Under the pieces are notes generated by a model. That model saw nothing but the letters and a program-made list of their open reading frames with translations, ran no database searches and was not told the origin of the DNA. A stretch of DNA of 64,000 nt from Neokomagataea tanensis (GTDB taxonomy: Bacteria > Pseudomonadota > Alphaproteobacteria > Acetobacterales > Acetobacteraceae), in NCBI RefSeq assembly GCF_006542335.1, contig NZ_CP032485.1:2277001-2341000 (forward strand). The letters are read 5' to 3'. This document shows, in pieces, positions 34,636-43,900 of the stretch. A program made the position numbers and the translations under genes. The stretch's first letter is position 1. Every line of letters starts with the position of its first letter.

Positions 34636-35345
34636 TCCGCCTTGGTGTTAATATCGACCACGTCGCAACACTCAGAAATGCCCGTGGCGGCTCTCATCCT
34701 GACCCGGTATCGGCCGCGCAACTGGCCATTGAATGCGGCGCTGATGGTATTACTGCGCATCTGCGGGAAGACCGCCGTCATATCAGAGACGCAGACATGC
34801 AACGCCTCAAGGCTTTGTCAGCCCCTTTAAACTTTGAAATGGCTGCAACCGCAGAAATGGTTGACATCGCCTGCGCTCTTAAACCTCACGCATGCTGCCT
34901 TGTCCCAGAAAAAAGAGAAGAGGTCACAACAGAAGGCGGGCTTGATGTCGTTGGCCACGCAGCCGCGCTAGCTCCAATTGTGCAAAGATTAACGCAAAAT
35001 GGCATCCGTGTTTCTCTTTTTATTGATCCGGATGAACAGCAAATCCGCACAGCAGCTGCTCTTGGCGCCCCTGTAATCGAGCTACACACAGGTGCGTACG
35101 CGCATAACGGGGAAGGGGAGTTACAGCGTCTTTTCGAGGCTGCGCGTGTTGCACGCGATTGTAACTTGGAACTTCATGCAGGCCATGGTCTTACCTACGA
35201 CAACGTCGAAGCTATCCGCACATTACCTCACCTGAAAGAACTCAATATAGGGCATTTCCTGATCGGTCAGGCCGTCTTTGAAGGGCTCGGTCCTACGGTT
35301 CGGCGCATGAAATCGCTTATGAACCCAGCAACCACGACCCCTTAA
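34632..35345 (+). CDS. pdxJ: Pyridoxine 5'-phosphate synthase
   Basis: Condenses the PdxA product with 1-deoxyxylulose 5-phosphate to pyridoxine 5'-phosphate. 237 aa TIM barrel. The N-terminal [17 protein letters not shown] and the [28 protein letters not shown] and ELHTGAYA segments are diagnostic. A bidirectional terminator follows. Confidence 0.97.
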   Translation: MIRLGVNIDHVATLRNARGGSHPDPVSAAQLAIECGADGITAHLREDRRHIRDADMQRLKALSAPLNFEMAATAEMVDIACALKPHACCLVPEKREEVTTEGGLDVVGHAAALAPIVQRLTQNGIRVSLFIDPDEQQIRTAAALGAPVIELHTGAYAHNGEGELQRLFEAARVARDCNLELHAGHGLTYDNVEAIRTLPHLKELNIGHFLIGQAVFEGLGPTVRRMKSLMNPATTTP

Positions 35346-35350
35346 AAGTA

Positions 35351-35379
35351 TTGCCGGCCTAGTGAAACTTGGCCGGCAA
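35351..35379. terminator. Bidirectional terminator between pdxJ and lipoprotein gene
   Basis: Perfect 9-base stem TTGCCGGCC / GGCCGGCAA with an 11-base loop, between two convergent genes. Confidence 0.75.
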
Positions 35380-35392
35380 CATAGACGCCTTG

Positions 35393-35992
35393 TTACTTGA
35401 CGGGCTGAATCACCGGTTTGGTGTTATCGTCGGAAAATTGCGGTACAAACGCGCCTGACTGATTTGAATAAGTGGCGCTCGTACTTTGCGGTGGTGTGGC
35501 CGGAGGATGGAAGGCTGATACAGGCCCGAACAGCCCTGTGTCAGCTTTATGCATCGTTGATTCTCGCTGGCGTGCACAACCCCGCGTTATGATAGAGCAA
35601 ATGCCATCCTGCCCAATATACTCATCATCATTACCAGTGTAATGCACCTCAGAGACGCGGTCATGATCGAGGCGCAGGATCATGCGGCAGGTCGTACCGC
35701 CGCCACCAAAAGCTGACTGGTAAATTTTAATAATTGATTGGGCGGGAATAATGCCTGAATCCGTCGTCAAAGATGGGATCGGCTGCGTACCGTCATACTG
35801 CCAGATTTCAGTCGTGTCGTTCAGCTTCTTGGTGCTGCCAGGCAAGCCTGCGCATGCTTGTAGGTCGTAACTTGTCATACCAACCATCTCGAGCTGTGCC
35901 TTATGGGCGCTCCGAGAGTCGAAATAACCACAGCCAGATAGACCTAACAGCGCAACGAGCGCTGAAACACTATAAAAAGAAGCCTGACGCAT
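35393..35992 (-). CDS. Lipoprotein of unknown function
   Basis: 199 aa from ATG 35992, which has AGGAGAG just upstream and starts a signal peptide with lipobox LSGC (Cys about 20). The longer open frame to 36073 would bury the signal and is rejected. The mature part has a SmpA/BamE-like pattern (GMTSYDLQACAGLPG ... TEIWQYDG), several Cys, and a Pro/Ser/Thr-rich tail. An outer-membrane lipoprotein is likely. Confidence 0.8.
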   Translation of the reverse strand: MRQASFYSVSALVALLGLSGCGYFDSRSAHKAQLEMVGMTSYDLQACAGLPGSTKKLNDTTEIWQYDGTQPIPSLTTDSGIIPAQSIIKIYQSAFGGGGTTCRMILRLDHDRVSEVHYTGNDDEYIGQDGICSIITRGCARQRESTMHKADTGLFGPVSAFHPPATPPQSTSATYSNQSGAFVPQFSDDNTKPVIQPVK

Positions 35993-36253
35993 TCTCTCTC
36001 CTGATACGTAATGAGCGTTCAAAAGCGTGCCACGCCGCCGAAAAACCAGCAACGCAGTGCGCAACTTTACCATCCATAGAGCTTAACATGCGGAGGCGGC
36101 AGAGGTTCAAGAAAGATTGACGGTTCCCTTCACCCCCTCGCATGGGCTACATGGCTTACGACTACTTTACGCGGAAGATTTTCAAGGTCTACCGCTTCTT
36201 TTAAAGCACGCGCTCTGACACAAAATGAGACGTGGCCACGTACAGGAGACATC

Positions 36254-36478
36254 ATGGCTGAACTCTCTGCATCTGAAGTAACACGCCTCCAGACAACCCT
36301 CCAGCGCTTGCTGGGTTCACCAAAACTCACAGTCAACAAACCTGCTCGTAAGGGCATGAGCGTTGAAATCTCGGTCGCCGGTGAAGTCGTTGGCACAGTC
36401 CATCGTGATGAGGACGAGGGCGAAATTTCTTACGCAATCCACATGACACTGCTGGAAGAAGACCTTCCCCCAGCTTAA
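36254..36478 (+). CDS. DUF3126 family protein
   Basis: 74 aa, short and acidic, with the family pattern LQRLLGSPKLTV ... VEISVAGEVVGTVHRDEDEGEISY. DUF3126 proteins are widespread in Alphaproteobacteria with no known function. It stands alone and converges on the next gene. Confidence 0.85.
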   Translation: MAELSASEVTRLQTTLQRLLGSPKLTVNKPARKGMSVEISVAGEVVGTVHRDEDEGEISYAIHMTLLEEDLPPA

Positions 36479-36487
36479 TTCGTTGCG

Positions 36488-37054
36488 TCAGACCTGCCGC
36501 TCATTTTGGGGCAGGTCTACTTGTGTAACTCTCCACCCCCAATGCTCAAACGTCATATACACACGGTATGTCGTTTGCTGATCAGGGTGAAACTCTACCA
36601 CGAAATGCCTTAGTCCCGTAAAATGGGCCTTAAGCGCAACAACCAATACAGCTTTTTGCAAAAGCCCGTCAGGTGCGGCGTGTCCCAAAAGCATGTGGTC
36701 TGTCAGGGCGAAAAGAGTTTCAGGCGTTAAACTGCGCTCGATTACATGCGTCGCTGCTTCTGAGGCAAAAGAGCTACCAAAATCAGGCAAATCGTCCTCT
36801 ACTGGCGCCGAAAAAGTGTCCGTCAGCTTACGCTGTAACGAGTAAGACAAGGCCGACCAATCAACGTGCCGCTTCAATATCTCCACATCGTGCTTCTCTA
36901 TGGCCCCATCGAGCGTCCACAACGCCATGAAAGGCGAGAAGAAATATGCAACAAGTAGGCATGTCCCTATCGCAAGAACGTGTTTTTTGGACCCCGCAAC
37001 ATGCTTGACGGACACGAATTTGTTCGCAAAAAACGACAGTGAGGCAGCACTCAT
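36488..37054 (-). CDS. DUF2939-type membrane-anchored protein
   Basis: 188 aa from ATG 37054, chosen for the GGGAGG five bases upstream; another in-frame ATG lies at 37096. One membrane helix (about residues 27-46) ends in YFFSPFMALWTLDGAIEKHDVE, the DUF2939 signature of a helix followed by a short domain, given here in part only. The rest is periplasmic or cytoplasmic with no enzyme motif. It is divergent from the E1-like gene. Confidence 0.8.
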   Translation of the reverse strand: MSAASLSFFANKFVSVKHVAGSKKHVLAIGTCLLVAYFFSPFMALWTLDGAIEKHDVEILKRHVDWSALSYSLQRKLTDTFSAPVEDDLPDFGSSFASEAATHVIERSLTPETLFALTDHMLLGHAAPDGLLQKAVLVVALKAHFTGLRHFVVEFHPDQQTTYRVYMTFEHWGWRVTQVDLPQNERQV

Positions 37055-37145
37055 AGTCGCCTCCCAAAGGCTGGCAGTATTTGTTAATGAAGACAAACGA
37101 GCCTAACCCTTTTCACTCTTCAGAGTCAGCTACTATCTTAAAACT

Positions 37146-37925
37146 ATGATGCTAAATTTTACCGACGCAGAATTAGAGCGTTACTCACGGCATATCTTGG
37201 TCCCAGAAATTGGAGCCAAAGGCCAAGCGCTCTGCCGCGATGCGGCCGTTTTAATCATTGGTGCGGGCGGGTTGGGGGCACCTTTAGCTCAACAGCTCGC
37301 AGCATCAGGCATAGGTAAAATCGGCGTCGTTGATAACGACCGCATCGAGCTCAGCAATCTTCAAAGACAAACACTTTATGATACCGCTTCGATTGGGCTA
37401 CCAAAAGTAGAAGTAACCCAAAAAAAACTCAGTGCTCTTAACCCCCATGTCGCAGTTGAAGTTTACGAGCAACGCGCTGATAAAGAATTACTCGACAATT
37501 TACTGCCAAAGTATGACCTCGTCTGCGATGGGACAGATAATTTTACGACGCGTTTTGTTGTCTCAGATGCTTGCGTAAATCATAGCAAAACGCTGGTCGC
37601 AGGAGCCGTCCAAAAACTGGGCGGACAACTGGCAACCTTCCGGCCGCAGAAAGGCGGTCCGTGTTATCGTTGCTTATTCCCTGATGCTGACGTCAACGAG
37701 GCGATGAATTGTTCGCAAGCTGGCGTCCTTGGCCCTGCTACAAGCGTCATCGCTAGTCTGATGGCCGTCGAAGTGCTTCGTGAAATTATGCTACTCAATC
37801 CAGCACGCCCTTCCGTGAGTGTTGTAACCTCTTGGGAGGCTCTAACGAACAAATTTCGTCAATTCCAACTCACACGTGACCCCGCTTGCACGTGCCATAT
37901 CCCAGTGAAGACCAATCATGAGTAA
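37146..37925 (+). CDS. moeB: HesA/MoeB/ThiF family adenylyltransferase
   Basis: E1-like enzyme that adenylates the C-terminus of a sulfur carrier such as MoaD or ThiS. 259 aa. The nucleotide loop GAGGLG is at 39-44, followed by DNDRIELSNLQRQ and CDGTDNFTTR. A Cys pair C173-x2-C176 and Cys189 (NCSQAGVLGP) are present. The C-terminal zinc pair is C248-Thr-C250, one residue shorter than the usual CxxC. No rhodanese domain is attached. Whether it serves molybdopterin or thiamine synthesis is open. It overlaps the DsrE-like gene by eight bases. Confidence 0.88.
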   Translation: MMLNFTDAELERYSRHILVPEIGAKGQALCRDAAVLIIGAGGLGAPLAQQLAASGIGKIGVVDNDRIELSNLQRQTLYDTASIGLPKVEVTQKKLSALNPHVAVEVYEQRADKELLDNLLPKYDLVCDGTDNFTTRFVVSDACVNHSKTLVAGAVQKLGGQLATFRPQKGGPCYRCLFPDADVNEAMNCSQAGVLGPATSVIASLMAVEVLREIMLLNPARPSVSVVTSWEALTNKFRQFQLTRDPACTCHIPVKTNHE

Positions 37926-38295
37926 TCCACTTTTTATCAGCCTCGCTGACGACTCATGGCAACGCGCGCACTATGCCCTTATCATGGCTGCAAGTGCTTT
38001 ATCTTTAGGCCGCCCCGTCACATTGTTTGCAGGAGGGCGCAGCGTTCTGGCCTTCACGCATCAATGGGAAAACCTCACTGGGGTCATCTCTGACACAATC
38101 CTTTCTGAGCAAAAAGTGGCCACCTTTGTAGAGTTACGCGATGCCTGCCTTGAACTCGGCGGAGTCTTCTTAGCCTGTGAAACAGGGCTTGCCCTCGCCA
38201 ATCTTGCGCCGGAAGATTTGATCAACGGAGCCGAGGCCGCAGGTATGGTGCGTTTTCTTGCAGAAACAGGCGAAAATTCTATCATCGTCGTGTAA
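37918..38295 (+). CDS. DsrE-like protein
   Basis: 125 aa with the DsrE/F-type alpha/beta fold pattern: an ALIMAASALSLGRPVTLF segment, a Cys-containing LACETGLALAN segment and an ALAETGENSIIVV-like ending. Proteins of this kind pass sulfur or bind peroxiredoxin-like partners. Tight overlap with the E1-like gene suggests a shared sulfur-transfer role. Confidence 0.75.
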   Translation: MSNPLFISLADDSWQRAHYALIMAASALSLGRPVTLFAGGRSVLAFTHQWENLTGVISDTILSEQKVATFVELRDACLELGGVFLACETGLALANLAPEDLINGAEAAGMVRFLAETGENSIIVV

Positions 38296-38403
38296 GTTTT
38301 TTTCTGGTATTCACACTCAACACTGCGATTTCACAATTTGATGTCTTGCCGAAACGCCTGATGATTGGCAGGGATGCAGGCCATGGAGATGACGGTAACT
38401 TTG

Positions 38404-39318
38404 ATGAAGACCACAATTCAACGCAGCCTCTTTGCGGCCTGCCTCGCCGGTCTTGTTACAACACCACAAGCCCACGCCGCTCATCACCATCACCACCATA
38501 AAGCAGCTACAGCAACTTCAGCCAAAGCGCCGCACGCCGCTACCCATCATACTGAGGCAGCCCAGCATACACATGCGGAACATGCTCCCCACAAGCACCA
38601 TCCCCACACGCGCAGTGCTCAGCATTTAGCCGCTGGGGCGGTCGCCGGGGCAGGGGCCGCGGCCATCGCAGCACACGCTCCTTCAGCATCAGCCGCACCA
38701 ATTGCACCACCCCAGCAAGCAGCGACACAAACCGCGCCGCAGGATAATACGGACAAAGGAAGCAATACTGGTCTTCCCCTGCCGCGCTACGCAGCTCTAC
38801 GCGCCGACAAGGTGTATCTCCGTAGAGGGCCCGGTGACCGTTATCCTATTGACTGGGTCTATCATCGCCGCGGCCTACCTGTAGAAATAGAGCGCGAATT
38901 TGACGTCTGGCGTTTGATTGAGGATTCCGACGGCGTCAAAGGTTGGGTCCATCAAGCCACCCTGTACGGGAGTAGGACTTTCGTCATTCCCGGCCTTGCA
39001 GCACAAGGCAATGCCGCACAACCCAACGAAGCCAGCGAGCGTGAAGGAGACCATATCGGTCGCGCTGATGCGCGCGTCCTTGGCTACGTTACCAATCAGA
39101 ATGAAGCCCGGTTGCAGAAAGACGGTACTCAATTAATGAGCCGTGCCGACGATGACAGTGACGTTGTCGCGGTGCTGAAACCAGGCACGGTAGGCAATAT
39201 AAAAGCCTGCCCAACCGCCACGCAGTGGTGCCATGTCGTCGTAAAAGGATACGAAGGATGGCTGCCACGGCGTTCCCTCTGGGGATTGCTCCCCGGAGAA
39301 ACCATACAGTCCAATTGA
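38404..39318 (+). CDS. Exported His-rich protein with SH3-like domains
   Basis: 304 aa from ATG 38404, the start that yields a clean signal peptide cut at AHAA. The mature N-terminus begins with six His and continues with a His/Ala/Thr-rich region to about residue 90, then a Pro/Gln-rich linker. Two bacterial SH3-like repeats follow (about 120-190, with VYLRRGPGDRYPIDWVY; and about 225-300, ending GYEGWLPRRSLWGLLPGE). The SH3 parts suggest binding to peptidoglycan and the His part may bind metal. It lies 26 bases before pyk. Confidence 0.82.
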   Translation: MKTTIQRSLFAACLAGLVTTPQAHAAHHHHHHKAATATSAKAPHAATHHTEAAQHTHAEHAPHKHHPHTRSAQHLAAGAVAGAGAAAIAAHAPSASAAPIAPPQQAATQTAPQDNTDKGSNTGLPLPRYAALRADKVYLRRGPGDRYPIDWVYHRRGLPVEIEREFDVWRLIEDSDGVKGWVHQATLYGSRTFVIPGLAAQGNAAQPNEASEREGDHIGRADARVLGYVTNQNEARLQKDGTQLMSRADDDSDVVAVLKPGTVGNIKACPTATQWCHVVVKGYEGWLPRRSLWGLLPGETIQSN

Positions 39319-39344
39319 ATACATAAACACGAGGACGCCCAGAG

Positions 39345-40775
39345 ATGACATCCAGTTTACATCATCGCCGCACAAGGATCGTCGCAACACTTGGCCCGGC
39401 TTCGTCCTCGCCTGAAATGATCCTTTCACTCGCTCAAGCGGGCGTAAACGTCTTCCGCCTGAACTTTTCTCACGGCGCACATGCAGATCACGGCGAACGC
39501 CATGCTGCAATTCGCGCCGCTGAAGAAAAGCTCGGCCGTCCTCTCGCTGTTTTGGCTGACCTACAAGGCCCCAAATTGCGTGTTGGCGTTTTTGAAAACG
39601 GTCCCGTCTTTTTGAAAGAAGGTCAGCGCTTCCGCCTCGACCTCGATAAGACACCAGGCACAATTGACCGCGTTAATCTTCCGCACCCTGAAATTATTTC
39701 AGCGGCCGAAGTCGGCAGTCATCTGTTGCTCGACGATGGCAAACTCAAGATCCGCGTCGTTGAAAAGCAATCTGATGCGCTCATCACGGAAGTAGTCGTC
39801 GGTGGCAAGCTCTCCGAGCGCAAAGGCGTTAACGTTCCAGACGTTGCTCTGCCTATTCCAGCTCTGACGGAAAAAGACCGTAAGGATTTCGACTTCGCAC
39901 TTTCTTTGGGTGTAGATTTCGTTGCGCTCTCTTTCGTACAGCGTCCAGAAGACGTGGAAGAAGCCAAGAAAATTGCCAATGGCCGCGCATGGATCATTAC
40001 GAAGCTTGAAAAGCCTCAGGCCATGGACGCACTTGAGCCAATCGTGCGCCTCTCTGACGGCATCATGGTGGCACGCGGTGACTTAGGCGTGGAGCTTCCA
40101 CCGGAAGAAGTCCCGGTCGCTCAAAAGCGTATCATCACACTTGCGCGCGAACTTGGACGCCCAGTGATTGTCGCAACGCAGATGCTTGAGAGCATGATTG
40201 AAAGCCCAAGCCCAACGCGTGCAGAGGTTTCAGACGTCTCTAATGCTGTATATGACGGTGCCGATGCCGTAATGCTCTCCGCTGAGAGTGCTGCAGGCAA
40301 ATACCCACTCGAAGCTGTATCTATCATGGCCCGCATTGTGTCGCGCGTTGAGCAAGACAAAGAGTGGCGTCATCGCATCGACACCGCCCGCCCAAAGTCT
40401 GAAGGCACCATCCAGGGCGCTATCGTTCAGGCAGCATGGCAGGTCAGCCGTGAACTGCACACTAAAGCGATTGCAGCGCACACACGCAGTGGCCGCGGTG
40501 CACTGATTATGGCGCGTGAACGTCCAACAAGCCCGATTTTGGTTCTAACACCTGACGTAGTCGTTGCTCGTCGCCTTTGCGTTGTCTGGGGAACATTCCC
40601 GCACGTCGTAGAGCGGGAACGCCAAGCCCACGGTATCGAAGACCTCGCCACACCAGCAGCAGAACTGGCGTTGTCACATGGCTTCTGTCAAAAAGAAGAC
40701 CACATACTTGTGCTAGCTGGCCTGCCTTACGGCCATTCAGGCAGCACAAACACGTTGCGCGTTATCAAAGCCTAA
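39345..40775 (+). CDS. pyk: Pyruvate kinase
   Basis: Converts phosphoenolpyruvate and ADP to pyruvate and ATP. 476 aa. Motifs are the N-terminal RTRIVATLGPASSS, VFRLNFSHG, LADLQGPKLRVG, the catalytic Lys in AWIITKLEKPQAM and the MVARGDLGVELP loop. The C-terminal regulatory domain is present. A terminator follows. Confidence 0.98.
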   Translation: MTSSLHHRRTRIVATLGPASSSPEMILSLAQAGVNVFRLNFSHGAHADHGERHAAIRAAEEKLGRPLAVLADLQGPKLRVGVFENGPVFLKEGQRFRLDLDKTPGTIDRVNLPHPEIISAAEVGSHLLLDDGKLKIRVVEKQSDALITEVVVGGKLSERKGVNVPDVALPIPALTEKDRKDFDFALSLGVDFVALSFVQRPEDVEEAKKIANGRAWIITKLEKPQAMDALEPIVRLSDGIMVARGDLGVELPPEEVPVAQKRIITLARELGRPVIVATQMLESMIESPSPTRAEVSDVSNAVYDGADAVMLSAESAAGKYPLEAVSIMARIVSRVEQDKEWRHRIDTARPKSEGTIQGAIVQAAWQVSRELHTKAIAAHTRSGRGALIMARERPTSPILVLTPDVVVARRLCVVWGTFPHVVERERQAHGIEDLATPAAELALSHGFCQKEDHILVLAGLPYGHSGSTNTLRVIKA

Positions 40776-40786
40776 AACTAACCCCT

Positions 40787-40818
40787 TTGAGCCTCAGCTT
40801 TAAAAAGCTGGGGCTCAA
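40787..40818. terminator. Terminator between pyk and prephenate dehydrogenase
   Basis: A 14-base stem with one mismatch (TTGAGCCtCAGCTT / AAGCTGgGGCTCAA) and a 4-base loop. Its right arm overlaps the stop codon of the converging gene. It probably serves both genes. Confidence 0.75.
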
Positions 40819-41693
40819 GCTTGTTTGTTCTGTATCAGTGTCCGCCTTATCGAGCGGCCACGTTTTATTTTTTCTGTTATGGCGTCATCATCGCCATCGC
40901 GAATGGCGTCAGCCATGGACTGAACATCCCGCAGAAAGCGGTCTAATGTTTCCAATAATACATCACGATTAGCTGTGAAAATATCCCGCCACATGACCGG
41001 ATCTGAGGCTGCTATGCGCGTAAAATCCCTGAAGCCTGAGGCTGCGTAATCCAAAACGGCTGACCTCATCTCCGATGATAAATTATCTGCTGTATCGCAG
41101 ATGGTAAAAGCTAGAAGATGGGGTAAGTGGCTGACCATCGCACAGATACGGTCATGCTCGTCCGCCTTTATAAATTTAACTCGCGCCCCACAAAACTCCC
41201 AAAAATTTTGCATTTTTCCGCAGGCCCATGGAGCCGTCTCTGGTGTAGGAATAAGCAAAGCCCACCGGTTTTCAAAAAGCTCGGCAAAACCGGCATCTGG
41301 CCCAGAAAACTCCGTACCAGCCATTGGGTGAGAAGGAACGTACTCTACACCATGTGGGAGAAGGGAGAGAATACTACTGTCTAACTCCCCACGTACCGAT
41401 GCTACATCCGTTATTATTGTACCGGGCCGCAAATGTGGAGAAAGGCTTCTTACAACATTCTCAATGGCACGAACGGGCACCGACACAACGACACAGTCTG
41501 CTTCTTCTGCCATTGCCGGTTCGGTCGTAACGCTATCGGCGAGGCCTAATTCCTCAATACGCTTTAAAACAGCCGGCTCTTTATCCATGACGATTAAGCG
41601 CTCAGCCAATTGCCCGGTCGATCTTGCACGACGTAAAATTGAAGAGCCAATTAATCCCGGCCCTATAACCATTAACGTCTTAAAAAGAGGCAT
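40815..41693 (-). CDS. Prephenate/arogenate dehydrogenase (TyrA/TyrC family)
   Basis: 292 aa. NAD(P)-dependent oxidative decarboxylation in tyrosine synthesis. The dinucleotide loop GPGLIG lies at residues 11-16. The family blocks DVASVRGEL, HPMAGTEFSGP and HLPHLLAFTICDTAD are clear. It is single-domain, with no chorismate mutase fused. It could be named tyrC if it prefers cyclohexadienyl substrates. Confidence 0.93.
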   Translation of the reverse strand: MPLFKTLMVIGPGLIGSSILRRARSTGQLAERLIVMDKEPAVLKRIEELGLADSVTTEPAMAEEADCVVVSVPVRAIENVVRSLSPHLRPGTIITDVASVRGELDSSILSLLPHGVEYVPSHPMAGTEFSGPDAGFAELFENRWALLIPTPETAPWACGKMQNFWEFCGARVKFIKADEHDRICAMVSHLPHLLAFTICDTADNLSSEMRSAVLDYAASGFRDFTRIAASDPVMWRDIFTANRDVLLETLDRFLRDVQSMADAIRDGDDDAITEKIKRGRSIRRTLIQNKQA

Positions 41694-41724
41694 GTTCTTA
41701 GGCCTAAAATGATCAAATTATAAA

Positions 41725-42750
41725 TTAACTTGCACTCGACGCCTGTGCACGAAGGCGCCGCACTTCAACAAACTGCCAGTATAAAAGCACGGGTATGCCA
41801 ATCATCAGATCCCGTCCGCGCCGCAGAAGGGACAAGCTCAAAGCAATTTCAGGGTCGATGCCAAACATCATACCCAAAGCAACATAGGCAGCTTCCTGCA
41901 CACCTAAAGCAGCTGGGACCAAGAAGCCTGCCGACATAATTCCACAGACAACCCCCTCAATTGCAACTGCAGATATAAAGCTTGCATGTGCTCCCAAAAG
42001 GGAGAGAGCCAAGCAAGTCAAACCTGCGCCAGCCATCCAGCATAAAAAATGGGAAAAAGCGCCAAGCGCAATACGATCCGCACGTCCCCACAAGGTTTCC
42101 AACCTATCCTGAAAGACTGCAGTGTCGTCAATTAGGTTTTCACTCCACCCAGCAGCGATGTGTTTGCCCAGGAATTGAGCACTGCGTTGGAGTACATTTC
42201 CCCCTCTTAGCTGCGTCCAAATAAACGCAGCTATGGCGAGGCTTAGAATCGCCATCCCCACAGATAGAGGCCAGATGAAACGGGCCGCTCCATCGTGACC
42301 GACGAGACAAAGCACCGCCAACAAAACAAAGGCAATCTGGCCCAACACTTCTGTTGTGATATCAACTAGATTAGCCGCGACACCTTCTGGCCAGCGCAGC
42401 GTCTCACCATCCATGCTGACGGGGTTTCGGCCCGCAAGAGTTGCACGCACGCCAATGGCAATTCCGCCTAATTGCGAAAATGGCAGGCACGTCCCTGCTG
42501 CATCCCGTACAAGACGAGCACCAGTCAAACGAATGGCGCTGATCTGTGGGACGGACCCCTTCCACGCCAAACCCAATCCGACATCAACGCATAATTGATA
42601 TCCGACGATAAGCAGGAACCCACCAATGCCCACTTTTTCAAGGGCTTGGAGGACGGGATGAATACCTGCACGGGCGGCAATAATTGTAAAAAGAACCAAG
42701 CCAAAGCAGGTGAGGAGGATGGGGAGTGTTTTTTTCAAGGCTTTCGTCAC
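41725..42750 (-). CDS. hpnL: Hopanoid-associated membrane protein HpnL
   Basis: 341 aa, UPF0104/LPG-synthase-like integral membrane protein with about eight hydrophobic helices. It has the N-terminal pattern LVLFTIIAARAGIHPVLQAL and the central GVVCGIMSAGFLVPAALGVQEAAY block in two parts. In other hopanoid producers HpnL is linked to hopanoid transport or modification. It is divergent from hpnA, which supports the name. Confidence 0.88.
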   Translation of the reverse strand: MTKALKKTLPILLTCFGLVLFTIIAARAGIHPVLQALEKVGIGGFLLIVGYQLCVDVGLGLAWKGSVPQISAIRLTGARLVRDAAGTCLPFSQLGGIAIGVRATLAGRNPVSMDGETLRWPEGVAANLVDITTEVLGQIAFVLLAVLCLVGHDGAARFIWPLSVGMAILSLAIAAFIWTQLRGGNVLQRSAQFLGKHIAAGWSENLIDDTAVFQDRLETLWGRADRIALGAFSHFLCWMAGAGLTCLALSLLGAHASFISAVAIEGVVCGIMSAGFLVPAALGVQEAAYVALGMMFGIDPEIALSLSLLRRGRDLMIGIPVLLYWQFVEVRRLRAQASSAS

Positions 42751-42904
42751 AAATCGTTCGCAAACGCTCTAGCCTACCGTTTGGGATTATTCCACCCTCT
42801 CAAGCGCTTTCCCGGTCGATCTTCGGTCAGTATGATAATAACATATTAGCCACTTGAACGTCGTTTACCGATGGTCTCATCCAGTTTCAGGAGCGCTACG
42901 ACGC

Positions 42905-43900
42905 ATGAAAGATATTACGCTCATTACGGGAGCAACCGGATTCGTAGGCTCTGCCGTTGCCCGCACCCTTCAAGAACGCGGCCATAAGTTACGCCTCATG
43001 GTACGACCTACTTCGGACCGCACCAACATAGCCGAACTCGATGCTGACATTGTCGTAGCCGATTTTTCTGACCCAGCTAGCCTCGCGCGGATCATGACAA
43101 ACGTAAAATACGTTTTCCATGTCGCTGCTGATTACCGTCTCTGGGTACCTGACCCAGATGTCATGATGCGTGCCAACGTCGATGGGACGCGCAATCTAAT
43201 GATCGCGGCGCAAGATGCCGGAGTAGAGCGCATTGTTTATTGCTCCTCTGTCGCAGCGCTTGGCTTGCGTTCAGACGGCATCCCAGCCGACGAGACCACA
43301 CCAATCAGCGAGGATAAAGTTATTGGTGTATACAAGCTCTCCAAATACCGCGCCGAACAGGTTGTCCTCGACTTAATCAAAACACGCAATCTTCCCGCAA
43401 TTATCGTCAATCCTTCAACGCCAGTTGGCCCGCGCGACATTAAACCAACGCCAACCGGGCAAATGGTACTCGATTGTGCTGCAGCCAAAATGCCCGCTTA
43501 TGTCGAGACTGGCCTGAATATCGTGCACGTCGATGACGTCGCTGAGGGGCACGCTCTAGCGCTTGAGCGCGGAAAAATCGGTGAAAAATACATCCTCGGT
43601 GGCGAAAATATGTCGCTTGGTGAACTCTTCAATCTTGTTAGTGAAGTTGCCTGTGTGAAACCACCGCGCATAAAATTACGGCAATCTTGGCTTTATCCTG
43701 TTGCGCTCGTTTCAGAATGGCTGGCAAGAGGCTTTAAAATCGAACCCCGCGTTACACGAGAAACACTCGCTATGTCACGGAAGTTAATGTATTTTTCTTC
43801 ACTTAAAGCCCAACGTGAACTGGGATACGCACCACGCCTCGCACGAGACGCAGTCACGGACGCAGTGTCTTGGTTCCGTTTGAATGGACGCGTTCAATAA
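42905..43900 (+). CDS. hpnA: Hopanoid-associated sugar epimerase HpnA
   Basis: 331 aa NAD-dependent short-chain epimerase/reductase family member. ATG 42905 has AGGAG upstream and starts MKDITLITGATGFVGSAV with the TGATGFVGS loop; the longer frame from 42854 is rejected. YxxxK is in YKLSKYRAEQ. It heads the plus-strand hpnA-B-C operon and overlaps hpnB by one base. Confidence 0.93.
   Translation: MKDITLITGATGFVGSAVARTLQERGHKLRLMVRPTSDRTNIAELDADIVVADFSDPASLARIMTNVKYVFHVAADYRLWVPDPDVMMRANVDGTRNLMIAAQDAGVERIVYCSSVAALGLRSDGIPADETTPISEDKVIGVYKLSKYRAEQVVLDLIKTRNLPAIIVNPSTPVGPRDIKPTPTGQMVLDCAAAKMPAYVETGLNIVHVDDVAEGHALALERGKIGEKYILGGENMSLGELFNLVSEVACVKPPRIKLRQSWLYPVALVSEWLARGFKIEPRVTRETLAMSRKLMYFSSLKAQRELGYAPRLARDAVTDAVSWFRLNGRVQ

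Noticed and set aside
38480..38500. Cloning-vector His tag
   Set aside because: The His6 is part of a longer natural His-rich region with mixed codons after a signal peptide, in normal chromosomal context.
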